NCBI GenBank assembly: GCA_965153455.1
Contig: OZ234493.1
Location: forward strand, 36,756,213-36,820,212
DNA: 64,000 nucleotides
Direction: 5' to 3'
Origin: Sphagnum compactum
Taxonomy: Eukaryota > Bryophyta > Sphagnopsida > Sphagnales
Below the pieces are notes generated by a model that saw only the letters and a list, made by a program, of their open reading frames with translations, was not told the origin of the DNA and searched no databases. Shown piece by piece: positions 57,301 to 64,000 of this stretch. Position 1 is the first letter of the stretch. Every line of letters begins with the position of its first letter. The translations under genes were made by a program, and so were the position numbers.

Positions 57301-57940
57301 AAAAATGCAAGAGGCAGATTTCGTATAAAATGGTTTTATTGAGAAATTGGGAAATTTTCTGAAATATACTCATATAAGCCTACGCACAGGTCCCAACATC
57401 CGGAGTTGATGAAGTCAGGGGGCAGTCACAAGAGCTCATCATCGTTATTTGTGATTAGGGTTACGGTCGGACACTTTGTGAGCGATTGTTGTAAGTTATG
57501 GTTGCACCAATTTTCATGTTAGCTTGAAATTGTTCTTGTGCATATGTTTTAAGTAGTGTTTTTCGGAGATAGGTGATTGACACTATATATCCCATCCCCC
57601 CACACTAATCGTACATGGATGATGAACTATAAAATTTAGTAAGATCATTAGTCTGTAAACCCATTTTGTAAGCAAAATGATCAGGGGAAAGGATTGATAG
57701 GATTTTATTTTTTTCCAATTTGGCGAAAAAAATTTGTGGAGTTTTTTTTTCTTGTCGTCGAATTCTCCCAAAAAAAAAAGATTCTAGCCTAAGTTTTAGC
57801 AAGTAGCCAAAAAATTATAGAAAGATGTTAGATTTCTTCTAGCCTCATATTTTTTTGTGTCCAAATCTGACTAAATTGTCTATTGTCAATCGCCACTTCG
57901 GCTACATCACAAAACTTGGAAAAAAAACCCCCTGATATTA
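54400..57940. other. Intergenic DNA, no gene recognised
   Basis: AT-rich. 55,560-55,790 is an A-rich low-complexity stretch similar in flavour to 30,941-31,843 (AAAATAAAAATAAAGGTTTT, then GAAAAGTTACAA). 56,140-56,240 and 57,870-57,930 share short text (GGCTACATC..CAAAA.TTGGAAAA). 56,555-56,760 is more GC-rich but has no identifiable domain. No RNA gene was seen. Confidence 0.35.
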
Positions 57941-57944
57941 GAGT

Positions 57945-59486
57945 TTTCATTAACGGTGCCAACAAGTTTTGGGAATAAAAGTTTCATGCAGCCAATGGGA
58001 AGGCTAACGCGCTCCCAAGTTCCTAGTTAGACCCAAGATGGGTCCAAGTTACTTAAACAACAAAATTGTGAATAAACCCTCCCAACTCTCAGCATTAAAA
58101 GGGGTAGAGGGGCGTGCTAAGGCTCTAGGATGGGACTAGGAAGAGTGACAAGCTTTAGTTACTCATTCGAATCTGCATCAAACCAACTAACAAGTTGGTT
58201 AGTTCACTTTTTGGATCACCTTTAGTGCTAGAACAAGCCATAGGCAACTCTGGACTCACAAGACTCACCACGGCCCGAACTTTAGGGAAGCCACCACCTT
58301 CCCCCATATAGTATTCTTTGCGTCTCTCCGCGGAGCCTACATCCAAATTGCTTTTTGTCTCGGGACTCCCAAGGAGGAGTCCCGAAATTGTCCTGGTTTG
58401 GACTCCCGCAACTTTGTGAGAATATAACTCTTTTTTCAGACCTCCGATTGGAACAAGGTCTCAAGCAAAGTTGTAGCTCTCATTGAGAGCTTTCCAATGG
58501 TGTGTCGCACTTGACCTGCACGCACCGAGGTCGGGTCGATTTCTCACTTTTAGTGGTCGGGAGTCAAACTGACAATTTGACTCCCGGCCTTTCTTTTGGC
58601 CATAACTTGTGCTGCAGATGTCCTAATGGCTCATGTGAGCTCATTTTCGACATCTAAATTTCAGGAGTCCCGGAAGACTCCCAAGTCCCCATTTCGAGAG
58701 TGTGAGTCTCATCCTCACACTCTCTCAAAGTAGGGTTGTGACAAAGGTTCAACATGCACTCAAGGTGTCTTTTTTTTTCTTTTAATGTTTTGGGGGGGGG
58801 GAGGGGGGGAAGAGGAAGATTTTTGTCATTTTTCCTTTATTCCAACAGGTTCCCAATGTGTTCCCCATGGGTGTTCCCAATCGCACCTTGCTTTAATCCC
58901 ACATGTTTTGCCCAAAGTCCTCCCCTTCTCACATATATAGGTGGGCAAAAGGGGGAGGACTCCATCTATCCATAGAACCTTTAATTTTTGGGAGCCTTCA
59001 TAGTTTCAACTTTTTTTGTTGCCATGGGCTAATCAAATTCAACAAAAAAAAGTTGGACTTGTGAGGGGTAAAGGTCGAGCCAAAAATGGTGATGAACTCT
59101 TTTGGGAGGAGAAATTTCATGCAGCCAACGAGAAGGCCCAAGCACACACTGAAGGTACTTTGCATTTTTTCTTTTTAAGTTTAGGGGGGCAGGGGATTCA
59201 GAGGAGGATATTTTTTCAGTTTTCCCTGGTTCCCACTATGTTCCCTTTAAGTTCCCAATAAGTTACCATCATGTCCTCAATCTGTTCCTCGAGTTCTCAA
59301 TGTATTCCCCAACATGTTCTCCACAGCACCTCACCTGTAACCCATCTGCTTTGGCACATGTAATACTCCTTCCACATATATAGGTGAGCCAAAGGGGAGG
59401 AACTCAAAATAAAACTTTCTATTTTAATTTTAGGGAGCTTTCGTTGCTTCATTTCTTTTTGAGTGATTAGCCAATCAAATTGGCTT
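57945..59486 (+). repeat. Tandem duplicated 360-410 bp unit, first copy split by a solo LTR
   Basis: Copy 1 is 57,945-58,004 plus 58,744-59,043; copy 2 is 59,077-59,486. Shared landmarks are TTTCATGCAGCCAA, GAAGGC..CAAGCAYRCACT, AAGGT, a T-rich run then GGGGGG, TTCCCAATGTGTTCCCC-like text, CACATATATAGGTGRGCMAA, GGGGAGGA, and TAGCCAATCAAATT. The first ~90 bp reads as a short exon-like peptide in both copies (copy 2: GDELFWEEKFHAANEKAQAH) followed by a GGTACT possible donor. The family is not recognised. Confidence 0.65.
58005..58743 (-). mobile_element. Solo LTR (739 bp), near-perfect target duplication
   Basis: It starts TAACGCGCTCCCAAG (family consensus TGACGC) and ends AGTAGGGTTGTGACA. The flanks are AAGGC (58,000-58,004) and AAGGT (58,744-58,748), a 5-bp duplication with one change. 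The uninterrupted paralogous site at 59,131-59,155 (GAGAAGGCCCAAGC) confirms both boundaries. It is shorter than the other LTRs and more diverged than those at 50,786 and 52,651. Confidence 0.9.
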
Positions 59487-59813
59487 GTTGCCAAAAACAA
59501 ATTGAACTTGGGAGGCGCCTCATCTAATTGATAGGATAGGTGAATAGCAAGGGTGAAACCACTTCCATAGCTATGCATGTGCGTGATATTTAGTTGTCGT
59601 TGTGTGTGCCCCTTGTTCGTGTCATAAAACTCAACTATTGATTTTCTCGCTGTCATATCTCATTGATGTCACACTGACGGACAATTACAAGTCAACCTAT
59701 TTTTGTGTTTTGTATGTTCCAAATGTGTTCCTTATGACTTTCCTAGAACCACCTCTGTTAACCATCCCACCATCTGTTCACTTCGGCTGGGGGCCCTAAA
59801 GGGAAAGGGGGGG

Positions 59814-60636
59814 TGTCGCAACCCCACTTTGAGGCTAAGTTGAGAAATGCAACTCAACACTCCCAAAAGTGGGAGACTTGGAGTCCTCTGGGACTCCCAA
59901 AAACTCAGAGGCAATTACAGGGGGTCAAAACACCTTTCCTTGAAGTGTTCTACATATCAATGGAAAGGTCTTGAAGTGTAGATGTCTAAAATGCCCTTGC
60001 ATTGGCAATTTGGACATTTGCAGCCCAAGTTATGGGCAAAAGAAGGGCCGGGAGTCAAACTGGCAGTTTGACTCTTAACCACTAAAAATCAGGAATCGAC
60101 CTCTTCCCGACGTCTGCAGAAAGAGTGCAATAAGGCGTTGGAAAGCTCTCAAAGAGAGCTACAACTTTGGTTTAGACCTCGTTGCGATCGGACTCCGCAG
60201 TCGGGAGTTATGGCCGTTCAAAGTTTTGGGAGTCTAGCCGGGACAATTTCGGGACTCCATTTCGGGAGTCCCAACAAAATGTGCCATTTGGATGTAGCCT
60301 CGACGGCGAACTGCAGAGTATACTATATAGGGGAAGGTGGTGGCTTCCCTCGAGTCCGGGCCGTGGTGAGTCTTGTGTGTCCAAGTGCCCGTGGCTTGTC
60401 CCAACACTAAAGGGTGTCCCGAATGCTAAACTAACCTCGTGTGGTTGGTTTTTGGATGCAGATTCACACAAGTTAAGCTAGTCCCTCTGCCTAGTCTAAT
60501 CCCTGGGCTCCCAACTCGACCCTCTACCCCTTTTTAGAGTTGGAAGCCGAGAGCATGCCTCTAAGTCTCAATTTTCCGCAACTTGACTTTGTGAAGCCCT
60601 CAAGTGGGTTTCACCCCGTGACTTAGGAGCGCATCA
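59814..60636 (+). mobile_element. Solo LTR (823 bp) in a G run
   Basis: It starts TGTCGCAACCCCACTTTG and ends ACTTAGGAGCGCATCA. GGGGG lies on both sides (59,809-59,813 and 60,637-60,641), consistent with a 5-bp duplication, although a G run makes this less decisive. It shares its start with the LTR at 61,425 rather than with those at 43,386-53,603, so it represents a second subfamily. TATA-like AGTATACTATATAGGGG lies at about 60,317. Confidence 0.9.
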
Positions 60637-61206
60637 GGGGGGGGGGCTCCAGCCAATCACGAATTACCTACTCAAACCCTTGCGGACACAATTGTTTTAT
60701 ATAAGTAAGAGGATGAGTTACAGATCCGCATTCCTATTTGTCACACAACCCACTAGCTATTGGTCGATTTAAGGGGGTAGGTATTTTTATTGCAACTTAC
60801 CACGTACTATATATTATAACGAAAAATGCCAAAGAGAATTTTAAGAAAGGGAATCAGAAAAAAAAAACAATCTTTTGTCCCATACCTATATGAATATCAC
60901 AAAAAATGACAAATATCACCCATTTCCTTTATATCGGTTCAACAAAGGATGTGTTTCTTTAGTCGTTATTATGATGAGCATGATATCCCAATCTTTTGGA
61001 GGAGCACGCCACTTTTAGGATGATGGAAGGCGCCTCCACTGACTCTCTTATCATTGGGAGTCATCAAGGCGGTAGTGCTTAACTATCCACATACTACACT
61101 GCAGAGGTACTAATAATAAAAAAACAAAATTTGCATTAAAGAAAGTAAAAGGTTTTACCTGGCCAGAAAATTTACAATTGCTGTACTCAGTGGGTCGATA
61201 ACATAC
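60637..61206. other. Unique spacer, no gene recognised
   Basis: Mixed-composition DNA between a solo LTR and the Sec14-like exon. It may be intron sequence of the former Sec14-like gene on the minus strand. No further exon of that gene was found. Confidence 0.35.
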
Positions 61207-61296
61207 CCTGATCTTTGAAATTGAAACTGAATCCAAGAAACCTTTGATGGTGCTCCACAACATTCTAAAGCCTGGACCTGCATTAATGATGAACAT
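61207..61296 (-). pseudogene. Isolated exon of a Sec14-like (CRAL-TRIO) lipid-transfer protein
   Basis: The minus strand reads MFIINAGPGFRMLWSTIKGF then LDSVSISKIRV, the conserved CRAL-TRIO strand/helix of plant Sec14-like phosphatidylinositol transfer proteins (family text: FIINAGPGF..LW..VK.FLD..T..KI.V). It ends at an AGG|GTATGT donor at the position where plant genes of this family commonly have an intron. No convincing acceptor precedes it, and the expected next exon (start LGNKYQSKL-like) was not found in 60,637-61,206. It is best read as a gene fragment, possibly the edge of a captured or truncated gene. Confidence 0.6.
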
Positions 61297-61424
61297 CAGT
61301 AGCAGCAGGGTGACGGGACCCCCAACCCCCTTCTCCCCTAATTTGTTGGCAAGTTGTTTTTCCCATTTTTGGAAATGATATAAGTTTTTCTCTGTGAAGG
61401 TTATTGCTCAAGCAGTGCACTTAG

Positions 61425-62245
61425 TGTCGCAACCCCACTTTGTCCAAGTGTGGGGGTGAAGCCCAACACTTGGAAAAGTTGGAGGTTTGGAGTCTTCCGG
61501 GACTCCCGAATGTTCAGAGCCCGACAGCAAGGCCCAAAACACCTCACATTGGGGTGTTCTTGGTGTCATTGAAAAGGTCTTGAAACGTAAATATCGAAAA
61601 TGGCCTCGCATTGGCCATTTGGACATCTGAAGCCCAAGTTATAGGCAAAAGAAGGGCCGGGAGTCAAACTGGCAGTTTGACTCCCAACCACTAAATGTCA
61701 GGAATCGACCCTTTGCCGACGTTGCCTCAGGGAGTGCGACATGGCGTTGAAAAGATCTCGACGAGGGCTACAACTTTGGTTCAGACCTTGTCACGATCGG
61801 ATTTCAGAATCGAGAGTTATGACCGTTCAAAGTCCCGGGAGTCCCGCCGGGACAATTTCGGGACTCCATTTCGGGAGTCCCAACAAAATGTGCCATTTGG
61901 ATGTAGCCTCCGTGGTGAGCTGCAGAGATAACTATAAGGGGGAAGGTGGTGGCTTCCCCCAAGTCCGGGCCGTGGTGAGTCAAGTAGTCCGAAGTGCCCG
62001 TGGCTTGTCCCAACACCCAAGGGTGTTCCCGAATGTGAACTAACCCATTTATGGTTGGTTTTGGATGGAGATTCGTGCTTGATCTACTAGTCCATCTTCC
62101 TAGTCTAATCCCAGGGCTCCCAACTCGACCCTCTACCCCTTTCTAGAGTTGGAAGTCGGGAGCGTGCCCCTTGGGTCCCCACTTTCCGCAACTTCACATT
62201 GGTGAACCCTTAAGTGGGTTCACCCCGGGACCAAGGAGCGCGTCA
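61425..62245 (+). repeat. 5' LTR of the second chromovirus
   Basis: 821 bp, starting TGTCGCAACCCCACTTTG and ending CCAAGGAGCGCGTCA. It contains the family core GGGCCGGGAGTCAAACTGGC, TCCCGGGAGTCCCGCCGGGA and the GGGGGAAGGTGGTGGCTTCC segment preceded by an AT-rich TATA-like GATAACTATAAG (about 61,925). Confidence 0.93.
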
Positions 62246-62247
62246 CG

Positions 62248-62259
62248 TGGTATCAGAGC
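62248..62259 (+). promoter_or_regulatory. Primer-binding site for initiator tRNA-Met
   Basis: TGGTATCAGAGC lies two bases after the LTR end, identical to the site in the first chromovirus. Confidence 0.93.
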
Positions 62260-62288
62260 TCAAGGTGAAGCTGAACGACATTTTTGGG

Positions 62289-64000
62289 ATGGCACCCAAG
62301 AAGAACCGGAAGCTAGCCCCAGAGCCTAGGTCCGAGGAGCCCATCGATGACCTAGTAGCCCCGCCGGAATCAATTGGGGAGGAACCAAACTTCCGGGAGG
62401 ACCAAGATGAGCCCGAGGTTGAACCCGAGAGTGAGGAGGAACAACGGAGCTCGGTCCTATTCACCCCGGAGCAACTTGAAATCCTCCTCAAGATGAATAG
62501 GCCCGACTTTGGTGAGTTGGTGGCGGCCCTCAAAACGGGGGCCTCCAAAGGCGAAAGGTTTCAACCGGCCAAGCCCGGGAATTTCGATGGTGCCCGAGAC
62601 CGTAAGGTGGTGGATGCTTGGCTTGCGGAAATAGATGATTATATCCATGCCACCAAGGTTGGACGGAATTTCGCCGTGGAGCTTGCCCAATCCTACTTGA
62701 AAGGCTATGCCGCCACATGGTGGCGGACGGTGAGACAAGAGGAGGGCAAGAACCATGGCTATACGTGGGAGTTTTTCAAGGATCGCATTAAGGCGGAGTT
62801 CATTCCGAGAAACTCCAACTACATCTCAAGGTGCAAACTCCGCGACCTTGTGAATGCCACAAATGAAAATTTGAGGCAATATGTGAGGGCCTATTCCGAA
62901 CTCATGGTGGAGATCCGGCACATGCACGAGTTGGATCGTGTGTGCCAATTCGTGATGGGACTTCCGACTTGGGCCAAGCGAAAGCTTGAGGAGAGTTGGC
63001 CCGCCTCATTATCCGAGGCCATCACGAAAGTGGAGAACTTCTCGGATGTGGGGCGGAGCGACAAATCCGGGTTCAAGAAGGACAACAAGTTCCTTCACAA
63101 AAAGCCAAGGCATGAGGGGGAATGGAACCGGGGGCAAGGTAGCCCAACCAAGGATAAGCCAAAACAATTCCAAGGCTCGGGGTTCAAGCCAAATGGTAGC
63201 TTTGTGAAAAAAGGGGCTCCTTTCAAAGGGAGCCAAACTAAGGGAGACTTTGGAGCAAAGCCCAAGGGTGCATGTTTCAATTGCAACGAGGTGGGGCATT
63301 ACTCCAAAGATTGTCCCAAATCCAAAACGGGGGTTGGGAGCTCTAAGGTACTTGCTCTCAATGCCACTTTAGCCCAACCGGAATGCAATCGACTTATATT
63401 CTTGAAAGGGAAGATTGCTAAACGAGAAATCTTATGTCTTTTGGACACAGGGGCCTCCCACAACTTCATAACTCGGGAGAGCGCCGAAAGGATGGAGCTC
63501 CACTTGGAGGAGCTCAAGGCACCCATTGAGATGCATTTCGCGGATGGGGTTCCCCATCCAACTACACTACAAGCAAAGGGAGTGCCTCTCCTATTGGGAA
63601 ATTGGAGAGGAAAGGTGAACTTGTTGGTTTCCACCTTGGGTGGAATGGATTGCGTTCTCGGAATGGAGTTCATCACCCAAAACAATGTGCTCATAGAAGG
63701 GCACAATAGGTTGGTTAGAATCCCATCTAAAAGTGGGATTGTACGAGTTAAGGCACATGAGTTGCCTTGTGTGGGTGGTTCGACCATCCACTTCATGTTA
63801 GGAAAAGCTTGGGAAAGAGAATGCGTGGGGGGTTTCGGCATGATGTGTGTCATGCGGGTGTTGGACGAATATGAGCCCGAGGGAGCCACCAAGTTGGTGA
63901 CTTCCGCCAAGTGCATAAAGCAAGTCTTACAAGAGTTCCCGGATGTGATGCCCGAAGACTTGCCCGAAGACTTGCCCCCGAGAAGACGAGTTGATCATGC
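62289..64000 (+). CDS. Chromovirus Gag-Pol polyprotein, N-terminal 570 codons (partial)
   Basis: The frame opens at ATG 62,289 (MAPKKNRKLAPEP) and remains open for 570 codons to the end of the window, so this copy may be intact. Gag core landmarks are [54 protein letters not shown] and RCKLRDLVNATNENLRQYV. A CCHC knuckle [14 protein letters not shown] follows (residues 329-342), then the protease LLDTGAS (Asp386) with [17 protein letters not shown], and the approach to reverse transcriptase ([20 protein letters not shown]). The same order is present in the element at 45,171-49,661, and most gag residues agree. The remainder of Pol lies outside the window. Confidence 0.93.
   Translation, partial: MAPKKNRKLAPEPRSEEPIDDLVAPPESIGEEPNFREDQDEPEVEPESEEEQRSSVLFTPEQLEILLKMNRPDFGELVAALKTGASKGERFQPAKPGNFDGARDRKVVDAWLAEIDDYIHATKVGRNFAVELAQSYLKGYAATWWRTVRQEEGKNHGYTWEFFKDRIKAEFIPRNSNYISRCKLRDLVNATNENLRQYVRAYSELMVEIRHMHELDRVCQFVMGLPTWAKRKLEESWPASLSEAITKVENFSDVGRSDKSGFKKDNKFLHKKPRHEGEWNRGQGSPTKDKPKQFQGSGFKPNGSFVKKGAPFKGSQTKGDFGAKPKGACFNCNEVGHYSKDCPKSKTGVGSSKVLALNATLAQPECNRLIFLKGKIAKREILCLLDTGASHNFITRESAERMELHLEELKAPIEMHFADGVPHPTTLQAKGVPLLLGNWRGKVNLLVSTLGGMDCVLGMEFITQNNVLIEGHNRLVRIPSKSGIVRVKAHELPCVGGSTIHFMLGKAWERECVGGFGMMCVMRVLDEYEPEGATKLVTSAKCIKQVLQEFPDVMPEDLPEDLPPRRRVDH

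Larger units (their letters stand above)
61425..64000 (+). mobile_element. Second chromovirus, 5' half (runs off the window)
   Basis: It has an LTR (61,425-62,245), a primer-binding site (62,248-62,259) and an open gag-protease frame from 62,289 to the window edge. The orientation is opposite to the element at 43,386. Gag is clearly homologous to that of the first element, but the LTR belongs to the subfamily of 59,814-60,636. The left 5-bp flank is CTTAG; its partner lies outside the window. Confidence 0.92.

Noticed and set aside
63299-63916. Minus-strand ORF of 205 codons in the second chromovirus
   Set aside because: It is antisense to gag-protease, which has CCHC and LLDTGAS in the plus frame.

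Overview
This window looks like nuclear DNA of a large, repeat-rich land-plant genome. The best guess is a homosporous fern or a related non-seed vascular plant, with a gymnosperm as the alternative. The grounds are a PLS-type PPR protein with a DYW domain, Ty3/gypsy chromoviruses primed by initiator tRNA-Met, plant-type hAT transposases, intron-bearing gene remnants, long AT-rich intergenic stretches, and very few open genes. The style of the PPR protein (near-identical repeats behind a WWD...PDFKHK segment) is what points to ferns. That assignment is inference from the sequence alone.

Layout. 1-16,000 is AT-rich and made of decayed repeats. It holds a 24-25 bp minisatellite with a 99 bp higher-order period, a tRNA-derived SINE-like head, CACTA-type ends, a decayed Ty3/gypsy gag-protease-RT on the minus strand, a 148 bp CACTA-like MITE, and a ZNF862-like hAT transposase remnant. 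16,029-18,838 (minus) is the best host gene, a PDF-motif plus PPR-DYW organelle RNA-editing-type protein broken by one 1-nt frameshift. 20,028-22,036 (minus) is a second, different hAT transposase remnant. 23,600-28,190 (plus) has a C2H2-like fragment, an unrecognised conserved-looking fragment, and two successive relics of NIF/FCP1-like HAD domains, followed by an 80-84 bp tandem repeat. 29,590-30,419 is an old solo LTR and 30,941-31,843 is A/C-rich low-complexity DNA between direct repeats. 34,487-36,138 is an apparently intronless sucrose-transporter pseudogene. 38,810-41,330 (minus) is a decayed multi-exon gene for a five-bladed beta-propeller glycosidase-like protein. It is head-to-head with a second PDF-PPR pseudogene (41,612-43,380), which carries an internal inversion and abuts a chromovirus.

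43,386-64,000 is dominated by one LTR family. It contains a nearly intact chromovirus (43,386-50,585, minus; one 1,496-codon frame with three nonsense codons), four solo LTRs (50,786-51,873; 52,651-53,603; 58,005-58,743; 59,814-60,636) with identical or near-identical 5-bp target duplications, and the 5' half of a second chromovirus (61,425 to the window edge, plus) whose gag-protease frame is open. Between them lie an unrecognised spliced reading frame (53,703-54,390) and a single Sec14-like exon (61,207-61,296).

Few genes here could act together. The PPR gene is the only plausible host gene near function, and the two chromoviruses are the only elements near mobility. Most of the other coding relics show nonsense changes of the C-to-T or G-to-A type, as expected in methylated plant repeats. 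All homology calls are from recognition of protein motifs by eye; no database search was run.
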